Source: PBB1 sp046154125 (GTDB lineage: Bacteria; Pseudomonadota; Gammaproteobacteria; Burkholderiales; Burkholderiaceae_C). From it: a stretch of 34,919 nucleotides of DNA. Positions 9,386 through 17,475 of the stretch are shown one piece after another. Position numbers and translations under genes: made by a program. How positions within the stretch are numbered: the first letter of the stretch is position 1; each line of letters opens with the position of its first letter. Where the stretch lies: positions 1 to 34,919 of the forward strand of contig JBJXEJ010000132.1 in assembly GCA_046154125.1 (NCBI GenBank), read 5' to 3'. The notes below the pieces were generated by a model. That model worked only from the letters and a program-made list of their open reading frames with translations. It ran no database searches and had not been told where the DNA came from.

Positions 9386-9625
9386 CTCGACCCCTGGCTG
9401 GAGCCTCATCAGCGAATCGGGTCCGCACAGGCTGGATCGAAGGACTGCCTCGAGCCTCACGCCTGGTTCTGCGTGCCGATCAAGGTGACGAGCCTGACCC
9501 CGGCACTGGTCGCAACGGTTGGGGCTGCTTCGTTCCCGACCTGACCCGGTTGGCCGCGCTTCCATGCGGGGAGGCCCGTCACGGACGATTGTAGGTGACC
9601 GGTGCTGGACCCGCGGTCGGCGAGG
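9386..9625. other. Non-coding gap between the PurM-like gene and cysC
   Basis: The largest gap in the window, 240 bases, upstream of the cysC-sulfotransferase pair on the minus strand. The only promoter-like element I see is TACAAT at 9593-9588 on the minus strand, without a recognisable -35. No terminator hairpin with a T-run and no RNA gene was seen. An in-frame extension of cysC covers part of it but looks non-coding. Confidence 0.4.
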
Positions 9626-10765
9626 TCAGCGCAACTGCAGTGCGTCGTCGCCGAACTCGAGTCCGAGCGGCTCGATCAGCAACCGCTTCGGTCCCGCTTC
9701 GACCTGGCCGGCAACCCAGGCACGCACGCCCTGTGCGGCCGCTACCGCAACGCATCGCTCGGCCTGGTCGGCCGGAACGAAGAGCGCGAATCCGGCCCCC
9801 ATGTTCAGCGTGCTGTACGCCTCCAGATCGTCCTGCCGGGCATGTCGCTGGATGAAGCGCAGCACCGGCGGCACATCCGGCAAGGTGTGGATGCGGTAGG
9901 TGTGCAGCGCCGGGTGCCGCAACAGCTTGCGCCAGCCATGGCCGGTGATGTTGGCGCAGTAGTGTGGCGTGACGCCGGCGCGATAAAGCGCCTCCGTCAC
10001 GGGCGAATACAGCACCGTCGGAGCAAGCAGCGCCTCGCCGTAGGTCCGTGTCGACACACCGGGTTCGATCGGTGTCAGGTAGCCCTGCGGGAGCCGTTCG
10101 ATCAGCTTGCGCGCGAGGCTCAGGCCATTGGCGTGGATGCCGCTCGAAGCCAGCAGCACGATCGCGTCGCCGGGGGCCAGCCGGTCGCCCACCGAAAGCC
10201 GTTCCTTCGGGTTGATGAGCCCGGTGCACGATGCCGCAAGGTCGATGCGTCCGGCTTCGACGATGCCTGCCAGCGCTGGTGTTTCGCCGCCGCCCCAAGC
10301 CACGCCGCAGCGATCACAGGCGGCCTTCCAGCCCGCAACCAGTGCCTGCGCCCGTTGACCGTCGGCGAACCAGTCCGAGCCGCCCGCCGCCCAGTAGGCC
10401 TGCACGACCAGCGGCGTGGCGCCGACGGTGATCAGGTCGTTGATCGCCATCGCGATGGTGTCCTGCGCGATCGCGTCGTAGTAGCTCTTGCCGGTGAGTT
10501 GCCGCATCTCGTCGGCCACCAGCGCCTTCGAGCCCAGGCATTCGACGATGCTGGCCAGGTAGAACGGGCCCACGTCGACCACGTAGGCTGACTCACCCCG
10601 GGATGCGGTCACCTCGCTGAACCCGTGAGCGGCGAGGTGGGCACCAGTGGCTGCAGCGGCGCGTTGCGCGGCCACCTTCAATGGGTCGATCAGGTCGTAG
10701 TTCACGCCCGACTGTTCGTAGCTGAGCGTTCCCTGGTCGGGCGCTGGAGAGGAAGGCGTGGTCAT
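9626..10765 (-). CDS. Divergent PurM-like (AIR synthase-related) protein
   Basis: A 379-residue protein of the PurM/ThiL/SelD/HypE ATP-binding fold. Similarity to phosphoribosylformylglycinamidine cyclo-ligase is clear over the whole length: SYEQSGVNYDLIDPLK at 14-29 near the start, AINDLITVGATPLV, GGGETPALAG, LLASSGIHANGLSLARKL and NITGHGWRKLLR. The normal PurM signature TDGVGTK is replaced by VECLGSK, and the end of the protein (STLNMGAGFALFV) also departs from the canonical form. Canonical betaproteobacterial PurM usually sits elsewhere, so this may be a paralogue with another substrate rather than the purine enzyme. The start is the ATG at 10765, with no good ribosome site. The gene is divergent from dnaX with a 100-base gap. 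It could still be the only PurM of this genome, so I give no symbol. Confidence 0.8.
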   Translation of the reverse strand: MTTPSSPAPDQGTLSYEQSGVNYDLIDPLKVAAQRAAAATGAHLAAHGFSEVTASRGESAYVVDVGPFYLASIVECLGSKALVADEMRQLTGKSYYDAIAQDTIAMAINDLITVGATPLVVQAYWAAGGSDWFADGQRAQALVAGWKAACDRCGVAWGGGETPALAGIVEAGRIDLAASCTGLINPKERLSVGDRLAPGDAIVLLASSGIHANGLSLARKLIERLPQGYLTPIEPGVSTRTYGEALLAPTVLYSPVTEALYRAGVTPHYCANITGHGWRKLLRHPALHTYRIHTLPDVPPVLRFIQRHARQDDLEAYSTLNMGAGFALFVPADQAERCVAVAAAQGVRAWVAGQVEAGPKRLLIEPLGLEFGDDALQLR

Positions 10766-10853
10766 GCGGAATGGGCCCCGGCAGGCGAGGCTGGAAGTGC
10801 CGGTTGATTATCTGGCAGCCTTCGCACAACCCGGCCTGAAGGTGGCCGGCAAC

Positions 10854-10859
10854 TAGAAT
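10854..10859 (+). promoter_or_regulatory. -10 element of dnaX, possible leaderless transcript
   Basis: TAGAAT lies exactly 6 bases before the dnaX ATG, which would put the transcription start at or next to the A of the start codon. No clear -35 hexamer lies 16-18 bases upstream, and there is no Shine-Dalgarno sequence between the box and the ATG. Confidence 0.4.
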
Positions 10860-10865
10860 CGGTCG

Positions 10866-12770
10866 ATGAGTTACCTGGTGCTGGCCCGCAAATACCGACC
10901 GCGCAGTTTCGATGCCCTGGTGGGTCAGGAACACGTGGTGCAGGCGCTGTCGAATGCGCTGACTCAGGGCCGTCTGCACCACGCCTACCTGTTCACCGGC
11001 ACACGTGGCGTCGGCAAGACGACGGTGTCGCGCATCCTCGCGAAGTCGCTCAATTGCACCGGCCCCGACGGGCAGGGCGGCATCACGGCCACCCCTTGCG
11101 GGGTCTGCAATGCCTGCCGCGACATCGATGCGGGCCGCTTCGTCGACTACATGGAACTCGACGCGGCTTCCAATCGCAGTGTGGAGGAGATCACGCCACT
11201 GCTTGATCAGGCCGTCTACAAGCCGGTGGTCGGGCGCTTCAAGGTCTACATGATCGACGAAGTGCACATGCTGTCCAACACTGCGTTCAACGCGATGCTG
11301 AAGACGCTGGAAGAACCGCCCGAGTACCTGAAGTTCGTGCTGGCGACCACCGACCCGCAGAAGGTGCCTGCCACGGTGCTGTCGCGCTGCCTGCAGTTCA
11401 ACCTGCGGCCGATGGGCATGAACACCTTACGTGACCATCTGGCGCGGGTGTTGGCCGACGAAGGCATCACCGCCGAGCCCGGCGCGCTGCGGCTGCTGGC
11501 GCGCGCGGCGCGCGGGTCGATGCGCGATGCGCTGTCCGTCACCGACCAGGCGATCGCCTTCGGAGGCGGCACGCTGCTTGAAGCCGGCGTGCGCGACATG
11601 CTGGGTGCGGTCGATCGCAGGCATGCGATTCGCCTCGTCGAGGCACTTGCCGACCGCGACGCTGGCGCCTTGCTCGCCGAGGCCGACTCGTTGCGCGGCC
11701 TGGGCCTGTCAGCGACGGGTACCCTCGAGGAAGTCGCTGATCTGCTTCAGCAGATGGCCGTGGCGGGGGCGGTTCCCGATGCGCTCGACGCAAGCGAGCC
11801 CGATGCCGTCGCCGCGACGCGGCTGGCCCCGCGTCTTGCAGCCGACGAGAAGCAGGTGCTCTACAGCATGGCGCTGCACGGCCGTGCGGAACTCGCGCTG
11901 GCGCCCGACGAACACAGCGGCCTGGTGATGGTGTTGCTGCGCATGCTGGCGTTTTGCCCGCCCGCAGGAGCCCGCAGCGTCGATTCACCGCGGAACGTTC
12001 CGCAGCCCGCTGCCGCGCCTGCGGCGGCCACGTCTTCTGCGCAAGGCGAGAGGTTCGTCGCAAACCGCAGCCCCCCGACCCCTGCACGCCATGAACTTCG
12101 CCATGAGGAGGTTTCTGTTGCTGCAACGGCCACTGCCAGCGTTGCCGCCACGGTGGCGCCGGCGATGCACATCGCCGCCGAGCCGACGCCGCCGCCGTGG
12201 GTAGATGCAGCCTGGGGCGATGAGAGCGTGACCGTCTCCCTGGCTGCGCCGGAGCGGGTGGCAGCGGCCGCTCCGGCTGCCATGGCCGCCGCCCATGTGT
12301 CCGGCTCGGACGCGATGGCAGTGGCTGAATGCGAGGCCGTTGAATTACCTGCCAAGGCTCCGGTCGACACGTCGGTCGGTGACCGCTGGAGCGAGGTGGT
12401 GCAGGCCATGGCGCAGTCGGGCAGCATCGTCGCGATGGTGCGCGAGCTTGCGCTTCAGTCGCAGTGCGTGCGCATCGACGACGACACGTCCCCGGCCACC
12501 TGGGTGCTGCGGGTCGAGCGCGAGACCTTGCGGTCGGCGTCGCAACGCGACAAGCTGGAAGCCGCGCTGACGCAGCACCTGGGCACGTCGGTTCGCATCG
12601 AGGTGCTGGCCGGACCGGCCGTGGACACCCCTGCATCTCGAAATGCTGCCGAGCGCGAACGCCGCCAGCGCGAAGCCGAAAGGATCATCCAGGACGACCC
12701 GGTCGTGCGCGCGCTGATGACACAGTACAGCGGTGCTCGCATCGTGCCGGGCTCGGTCCGGTATCAATGA
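10866..12770 (+). CDS. dnaX: DNA polymerase III subunit gamma/tau
   Basis: Clamp-loader ATPase that organises the replicative polymerase. The 634-residue product has an AAA+ core with Walker A GTRGVGKT (45-52), zinc-binding cysteines at 64, 78, 81 and 84, Walker B VYMIDEVH (127-134) and an SRC-type arginine finger (LSRCLQF, about 172-178). Domain III follows, then an Ala/Pro-rich linker (about 380-490) and a C-terminal tau-specific domain that would contact the polymerase and DnaB. I see no A-rich slippery heptamer of the E. coli type (no run of four A's anywhere in the gene), so a frameshifted gamma form is not indicated. dnaX-ybaB-recR is a widely conserved order. Confidence 0.97.
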   Translation: MSYLVLARKYRPRSFDALVGQEHVVQALSNALTQGRLHHAYLFTGTRGVGKTTVSRILAKSLNCTGPDGQGGITATPCGVCNACRDIDAGRFVDYMELDAASNRSVEEITPLLDQAVYKPVVGRFKVYMIDEVHMLSNTAFNAMLKTLEEPPEYLKFVLATTDPQKVPATVLSRCLQFNLRPMGMNTLRDHLARVLADEGITAEPGALRLLARAARGSMRDALSVTDQAIAFGGGTLLEAGVRDMLGAVDRRHAIRLVEALADRDAGALLAEADSLRGLGLSATGTLEEVADLLQQMAVAGAVPDALDASEPDAVAATRLAPRLAADEKQVLYSMALHGRAELALAPDEHSGLVMVLLRMLAFCPPAGARSVDSPRNVPQPAAAPAAATSSAQGERFVANRSPPTPARHELRHEEVSVAATATASVAATVAPAMHIAAEPTPPPWVDAAWGDESVTVSLAAPERVAAAAPAAMAAAHVSGSDAMAVAECEAVELPAKAPVDTSVGDRWSEVVQAMAQSGSIVAMVRELALQSQCVRIDDDTSPATWVLRVERETLRSASQRDKLEAALTQHLGTSVRIEVLAGPAVDTPASRNAAERERRQREAERIIQDDPVVRALMTQYSGARIVPGSVRYQ

Positions 12771-12813
12771 ATCATTCGGATCAGACAACGATATCCAACA
12801 AGGAGACAGCACC

Positions 12814-13140
12814 ATGATGAAGGGTCAACTGGCCGGCTTGATGAAGCAAGCCCAGGCGATGCAGGACAACCTGAAGAAGGCTCAGGAGGAACTCGCGACG
12901 ATCGAGGTCGAGGGCCAGTCGGGCGCCGGTCTCGTCAAGGTCACGATGACCTGCAAGCACGATGTCAAGCGCATCGTCATCGACCCCAGCCTGCTGGCCG
13001 ATGACAAGGACATGCTCGAAGACCTGGTCGCCGCTGCATTCAACGACGGCCTGCGCCGCGCCGAAGAGGTGTCGCAGGAGAAGATGGGCAAGCTGACTGC
13101 GGGCATGCCGTTGCCTCCGGGCATGAAGTTTCCGTTTTGA
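12814..13140 (+). CDS. ybaB: YbaB/EbfC family nucleoid-associated protein
   Basis: A 108-residue DNA-binding protein of the YbaB/EbfC family, which forms dimers and coats DNA. Typical features are the N-terminal Gln/Lys-rich helix (GLMKQAQAMQDNLKKAQEE), the central GAGLVKVTMTCKHDVKRI strand region and the Pro-rich end MPLPPGMKFPF. AGGAGA at 12801-12806 serves the ATG at 12814 (7-base spacing) or the ATG immediately after it; in-frame extension further upstream into dnaX is not supported. It lies 43 bases after dnaX and before recR, the usual place. Confidence 0.95.
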   Translation: MMKGQLAGLMKQAQAMQDNLKKAQEELATIEVEGQSGAGLVKVTMTCKHDVKRIVIDPSLLADDKDMLEDLVAAAFNDGLRRAEEVSQEKMGKLTAGMPLPPGMKFPF

Positions 13141-13179
13141 GCGTTCCCGCCAGCGTGTGGCCCGAGTTGTTGACGCCGC

Positions 13180-13767
13180 GTGGCTGAACCCGCACTCGAT
13201 GCGCTGATCGACGCCTTGCGTCGGCTGCCTGGCATCGGCGAAAAATCGGCGCGGCGCATGGCCCTGCATCTGCTCCAGCATGATCGTGCGGGTGCGCAGC
13301 GGCTGGCAGTTTCACTGCAGGCGGCGGTGGCCAACGTGCGGCATTGCCTGCGCTGCCACACCTTCACCGAAAGCGAGATCTGTGGCATCTGCGCCGACTC
13401 CGGGCGCGATGCACGCCTGCTGTGCGTGGTCGAAACCCCGGCCGACCAGGCTGCGATGGAGCGAACCGGCAGTTACGACGGTTTCTATTTTGTGCTGATG
13501 GGCCGCCTGAGTCCGCTCGACGGCATTGGCGTGCACGACATCGGCTTGCAGGCTTTGCTGGCTCGTGCTGCAGAGGACGGAGTCGAAGAGGTGATCGTCG
13601 CGACCAATTTCACCGCCGAGGGCGAAGCGACCGCTCATGCCGTCAGCGAGGTGCTGAAATCGCGGGGTTTGCGGGTGACTCGCCTGTCACGCGGGGTGCC
13701 GGTGGGCAGCGAGCTCGAGTACGTCGATCTGGGCACCATTGCGCACGCTCTGGTCGATCGCCGCTGA
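13180..13767 (+). CDS. recR: Recombination mediator protein RecR
   Basis: Acts with RecO and RecF to load RecA on single-stranded gaps. The 195-residue length is standard. It has a helix-hairpin-helix near RLPGIGEKSARRMA (15-28), a C4 zinc finger (Cys56, Cys59, Cys68, Cys71), a Toprim domain starting at LLCVVETPAD (80-89), and the C-terminal GVPVGSELEYVDLGTIAHAL. The start is GTG at 13180, which gives the usual MAEPALDALIDAL-type N-terminus; no ATG is available nearby. Confidence 0.96.
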   Translation: MAEPALDALIDALRRLPGIGEKSARRMALHLLQHDRAGAQRLAVSLQAAVANVRHCLRCHTFTESEICGICADSGRDARLLCVVETPADQAAMERTGSYDGFYFVLMGRLSPLDGIGVHDIGLQALLARAAEDGVEEVIVATNFTAEGEATAHAVSEVLKSRGLRVTRLSRGVPVGSELEYVDLGTIAHALVDRR

Positions 13768-13792
13768 AGACATCACGTATTAAGAATTTTCC

Positions 13793-14191
13793 ATGACGAA
13801 CATCAGCACCTGGTGCATCCTCATCGCGGCCTTGATGCCGATCGTGTGTGCTGGCATAGCCAAGTGGGGAACGTTCTCGAAACCCCCGTCCGAGGGCGGC
13901 TTCGACAACCGCCATCCGCGCGAATGGATGTCGCGCCAGCAAGGCTGGCGGCAGCGTGCCAATGCGGCGCAGTCCAATTGCTTCGAGGCGTTGCCGTTCT
14001 TCATCGGCGCGCTGCTGTGGGCGCAGCAGATTGGTGTGCCTCAGCATCGGGTCGATCTGCTGGCGGCCAGTTTCATCGTCCTGCGCTGCGCCTACGTGGC
14101 GCTGTACGTGCTGGATCGCGCCGGACTGCGAAGCCTGGCTTGGATCGCTGCCCTGGCCGTCAACGTGGCGTTGCTGTTTTCAGGCGCCTGA
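13793..14191 (+). CDS. MAPEG family membrane protein
   Basis: A 132-residue integral membrane protein with about four hydrophobic segments: residues 5-22, a segment around ALPFFIGALLWAQ, one around LLAASFIVLRCAYVALYVL, and a last one ending in ALAVNVALLFSG. The segment RANAAQSNCFEALPFF matches the RxxNxxExxP-type signature of the MAPEG family (glutathione and eicosanoid metabolism relatives). The bacterial function is not known. An AT-rich stretch (TATTAAGAATTTT) precedes the ATG and could serve as a promoter. Its stop codon directly abuts the stop codon of convergent mltD. Confidence 0.85.
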   Translation: MTNISTWCILIAALMPIVCAGIAKWGTFSKPPSEGGFDNRHPREWMSRQQGWRQRANAAQSNCFEALPFFIGALLWAQQIGVPQHRVDLLAASFIVLRCAYVALYVLDRAGLRSLAWIAALAVNVALLFSGA

Positions 14192-15838
14192 TCACTGCGC
14201 TGCCAGCCGCACGGTCTTGCGGGCCGGGGTCGTGGTGCTGGTCGTGGCCTTCCGCTGCGCGACTCGAGCGACCGACTTGTCGCGAGTCGGTGCGGCCGCC
14301 ACCGTAACCGGATTCTTCGATCTGGCTGCAGCAACGCGAGTCGACGTGGTCTTGCGTGTGGCCTCGTAGACGACGATCGACATGCCGGGCTTGAAGCGGG
14401 CGCTGGTGCCTACCCCGTTCCACTGTGCAACCTGTGCCATGCCGATGCGATAGCGCCTGGCGATGCTGGCCACCGAATCGGCTTTGCCGGCCTTCAGCAC
14501 CACGCGGCGCAGCGGCGGCACGTCAGGCGCCAGTTCCATCGTCGCGTTGTCGGCGACATGCTCGGCCACGTCGGTGTGGCGCTGCTCGTTGCGCGGCACC
14601 AGCAAGGTCGATCCGGCCTTGACCAGCATGCGCGGCGGGATGCGGTTGACTTCACGCAGCTGTGCCTCGCTCATGCCGACCTGGCGAGCGGCATCGCCGG
14701 AACGCATCGTCGTCGGTGCCACCCAGGCGGTCCAACTGGCCAGCGGCGCGCGGTGATCTGCGAGCCGGCGCACGAACGCGCTGGCGTTGTCGTAAGGCAG
14801 CAGCACCTGTGGAGTGCCGGCCGCGAGGATCACCGGCTTGTTCATCTGGGGGTTCAGCGTCTTGAAGTCCTCGAGCGACATGCCGGCCAGGCGCGCGGCC
14901 AGGTCGATGTCGATGTCGCGCTGGATCGGCACGCCGAGGAAGTACGGGTGGTTCGCCAGCGTAGGCAGCGTCAGTGCAAACGACTCCGGTTTCAAGACGA
15001 TGTTCTTGACCGCCTGCAACTTGGGAACGTAGCCACGCGTCTCATCCGGCATCTTCAGGCTCAGGTAATCGGTCGGCATGCCTGCCTTCTCGTTGCGGGC
15101 GATCGCCCGCTGCACGTTGCCTTCTCCCCAGTTGTAGGCCGCCAGCGCCAGGTGCCAGTCGCCGAACATGCCATACAGGCGCTGCAGGTAGTCCAGGGCA
15201 GCTCGGGTCGAGGCCAGCACGTCCCGTCGATCGTCGCGGAAGATGTTCTGCTTGAGTGCGAAGTCGCGCCCGGTGGCGGGCATGAACTGCCACATTCCGG
15301 AGGCCTTGGCCGACGACATGGCCTGCGGGTTGAATGCGCTCTCGATGAAGGGCAGCAGCGCCAACTCGGTGGGCATCCCGCGCGATTCAAGCTCTTCGAC
15401 GATGTGGAAGAGATAGCGGCCGCCCCGAGTGGTCATGCGATCGACATAGTCGGGGCGGCTCGCGTACCAGCGCTCGCGCTCGCGAACGAGTTCGACGTCG
15501 AGGTCGGGCATCCTGAAGCCACGCCGAACACGTACCCACAGATCCGTTTGTGCGGCTGCATCGTCGAGATTGACGCTGACCTCCGGACGCATCGGATCGA
15601 CCGGGGCAGCCACCGGCGGCAACGCATCTGCCGAGGCTTCCTTGGATCCGGAAGACTGCGCGGATTGCAATGGGGATTCGGCCGGGGCGATCACACCCAC
15701 CGACGTACCGACGGCGGCGGCTGCGGGAGTTGTCGTGTGCGACGCGCATCCTGAACCGACCCACCAGGTTGCGAATACGAGCGTGAGGCCCAGAGTGAGC
15801 CGTCGCTGGGCGGGTGATAACAGTGTCATGCGGGTCAT
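14192..15838 (-). CDS. mltD: Membrane-bound lytic murein transglycosylase D with LysM domains
   Basis: Cleaves the glycan strands of peptidoglycan with formation of 1,6-anhydromuropeptides, in the cell envelope. The 548-residue protein starts with an export segment ending in a Cys (GSGC, Cys31); the lipobox is imperfect, so lipidation is likely but not certain. The SLT domain carries the catalytic Glu166 in LLPFIESAFNP and the typical SGMWQFMPATGR and LALAAYNWGEGNV motifs. Two LysM-type repeats for peptidoglycan binding follow at about 405-465 and 478-525. The C-terminus is basic and Thr/Ala-rich. I chose the ATG at 15838 because it overlaps the gloB stop as ATGA, indicating translational coupling; an in-frame ATG at 15829 is the alternative. 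Confidence 0.94.
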   Translation of the reverse strand: MTRMTLLSPAQRRLTLGLTLVFATWWVGSGCASHTTTPAAAAVGTSVGVIAPAESPLQSAQSSGSKEASADALPPVAAPVDPMRPEVSVNLDDAAAQTDLWVRVRRGFRMPDLDVELVRERERWYASRPDYVDRMTTRGGRYLFHIVEELESRGMPTELALLPFIESAFNPQAMSSAKASGMWQFMPATGRDFALKQNIFRDDRRDVLASTRAALDYLQRLYGMFGDWHLALAAYNWGEGNVQRAIARNEKAGMPTDYLSLKMPDETRGYVPKLQAVKNIVLKPESFALTLPTLANHPYFLGVPIQRDIDIDLAARLAGMSLEDFKTLNPQMNKPVILAAGTPQVLLPYDNASAFVRRLADHRAPLASWTAWVAPTTMRSGDAARQVGMSEAQLREVNRIPPRMLVKAGSTLLVPRNEQRHTDVAEHVADNATMELAPDVPPLRRVVLKAGKADSVASIARRYRIGMAQVAQWNGVGTSARFKPGMSIVVYEATRKTTSTRVAAARSKNPVTVAAAPTRDKSVARVAQRKATTSTTTPARKTVRLAAQ

Positions 15839-16623
15839 CGGAATTCGTTCTTCCACAGTCGCAGTGCCGCGAGGACATCGACAGGCTGATCGCTCCGGGC
15901 GCCGTGACGCCGCGCTGCATCGATCACCGCAGGCACATCGCATCGCAGGAACGGGTTGACGGCACGCTCTTCGGCCACGTGGCTGGGGAGGGTGGGCAAG
16001 CCGGCCGCGCGCTGCTGCTCGCACCACCGGGTGTAACGATCGAGGTCACCATTGTCAGGCTCGACGACGCGGGCGAACTTCAGGTTGGCCAGCGTGTATT
16101 CGTGCGCGCAGCAGACCCGGGTGTCGCCCGGCAGCGCGGCAAGTGCGCTCAGCGAATGGTGCATCTGCTCGGGCGTGCCCTCGAACAGACGCCCGCAACC
16201 GCCCGAGAACAGCGTGTCACCGCAGAACAGCAACGGGGCTTCGGTCAGGGCTTCGGTTTGCGGCTTCGACGGATGAAAGTAAGCGATGTGTCCCGCGGTG
16301 TGTCCGGGTACGTCGATCACATCGAAGTCCAGACCCAGCGCCCGGATCGTTTCGCCGCCGCGCACGCGCAGGCACGGCTCGGGGATGGTCTCGAAGGCAG
16401 GGCCGTACACGGGGCCCTGAAGGAAGGGCCGCAGGCCTGCGACACCGCCGACATGATCGTCGTGATGGTGCGTCACTAGAATCGCCGCGAGCCGGAGCTT
16501 GAGGCGGCCGAGCGCGTCAAGCACCGGCGCACAATCTCCCGGATCGATCACGATGGCGTCGATGCCATCGTGAAGCAGCCAGATGTAGTTGTCGGTGAAC
16601 GCGGGCAGTGCGATTAAATTCAT
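15835..16623 (-). CDS. gloB: Hydroxyacylglutathione hydrolase (glyoxalase II)
   Basis: Hydrolyses S-lactoylglutathione to lactate and glutathione, the second step of methylglyoxal detoxification. The 262-residue metallo-beta-lactamase-fold protein has the metal motif THHHDDH (51-57), further ligands in PGHTAGH (His108 region) and FCGDTLF, and the family C-terminus ending in LWKNEFR. The start ATG at 16623 shares the sequence CATG with the ATG of the divergent methyltransferase. A TATACT -10-like box for gloB lies at 16645-16640, inside the first codons of that neighbour. mltD follows with overlapping stop and start. Confidence 0.97.
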   Translation of the reverse strand: MNLIALPAFTDNYIWLLHDGIDAIVIDPGDCAPVLDALGRLKLRLAAILVTHHHDDHVGGVAGLRPFLQGPVYGPAFETIPEPCLRVRGGETIRALGLDFDVIDVPGHTAGHIAYFHPSKPQTEALTEAPLLFCGDTLFSGGCGRLFEGTPEQMHHSLSALAALPGDTRVCCAHEYTLANLKFARVVEPDNGDLDRYTRWCEQQRAAGLPTLPSHVAEERAVNPFLRCDVPAVIDAARRHGARSDQPVDVLAALRLWKNEFR

Positions 16624-17467
16624 GACGGAAACCGCGACCAGTATAAGTTTGGGTGCCTGGCTCGCGACACCGCCGGGCGTCTATTTGCTCGAGTGGGAAC
16701 AGCGCCATCTCGACGAGGCCGTGGCCGACGTGTTCGGCTTCCACGCGCTGCAGCTCGGACTGCCTCAACTCGATGCCTTGCGGGGCAATCGCATGCCGCA
16801 TCGCTGGCTGGCCGTCGACGCGCCGCATCGTTCCGATGTTGCCGTTCCGGCGAAGCCGTCCGGGCAGCGAGCCGTCACGCTGAATTGCGACTTCGATGCC
16901 TTGCCCTTCGACAGCCAGAGCCTCGACCTGGTGGTCCTGCCGCATGCACTGGAACTCGCGCGGGACCCGCATCTGACCTTGCGAGAGGTCGAACGCGTGC
17001 TGAGGCCCGAGGGGCGGGTCGTCATCATCGGATTCAACCCCACCAGTCTCTGGGGCATGCGCCAGCAGACTGGTTATGCCAGACGCCGCCTCGGTCTGGG
17101 GCGGGGCAAATCGATGTTCCTGCCGCGCGAACGCGAGCTCATCGCCTACCGCCGCCTGCGCGACTGGTTGCGGCTGCTCAGCTTCGAGGTCGAGACCGGA
17201 CGATTCGGTTGCTACCGGCCGCCGATGCGATCGGACCAGTGGTTGTCGCGCTTCGGATGGATGGAGTCCGCCGGTGGTCGCTGGTGGCCCGTGTTCGGTG
17301 CGGTCTACGCGCTGACCGCGGTCAAGCGGGTGCGCGGCATGCGGCTGGTCGGGCTGGTGCGTGATCAGCGCCTGAAGGCCCACGCCTCGCCGGCCGTGGT
17401 GACTCAGCAACTGCCGCACCATCGGGAGGCGTCGCGCTGGACGAGGGAGTTGGCCGAACATGACTGA
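16622..17467 (+). CDS. Class I SAM-dependent methyltransferase-like protein (position of E. coli YafS)
   Basis: A 281-residue protein with Methyltransf_11-type features: an acidic segment NCDFDALPFDSQSLDLVVLP (about 88-107), LTLREVERVLRPEGRVVIIGFNP (about 119-141) and a Trp/Arg-rich C-terminal half. The usual glycine-rich SAM motif I is hard to find before residue 90, so catalytic activity should be checked. Its position between gloB and rnhA is the same as that of yafS in E. coli, a methyltransferase homologue of unknown substrate. The ATG at 16622 overlaps the gloB start codon on the other strand by two bases. Upstream in-frame alternatives would run into gloB. Confidence 0.85.
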   Translation: MTETATSISLGAWLATPPGVYLLEWEQRHLDEAVADVFGFHALQLGLPQLDALRGNRMPHRWLAVDAPHRSDVAVPAKPSGQRAVTLNCDFDALPFDSQSLDLVVLPHALELARDPHLTLREVERVLRPEGRVVIIGFNPTSLWGMRQQTGYARRRLGLGRGKSMFLPRERELIAYRRLRDWLRLLSFEVETGRFGCYRPPMRSDQWLSRFGWMESAGGRWWPVFGAVYALTAVKRVRGMRLVGLVRDQRLKAHASPAVVTQQLPHHREASRWTRELAEHD

Positions 17468-17475
17468 TGGCGTGA

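Noticed and set aside
9386..9565. N-terminal extension of cysC by 60 codons
   Set aside because: The added residues are Arg-rich and unlike any APS kinase, and a good ribosome site lies before the inner ATG at 9385.
10766..10865. Possible SRP (4.5S) RNA gene next to dnaX
   Set aside because: This is a common position for ffs, but the conserved core GGTCAGG..GGAAGGAAGCAGCC is absent.
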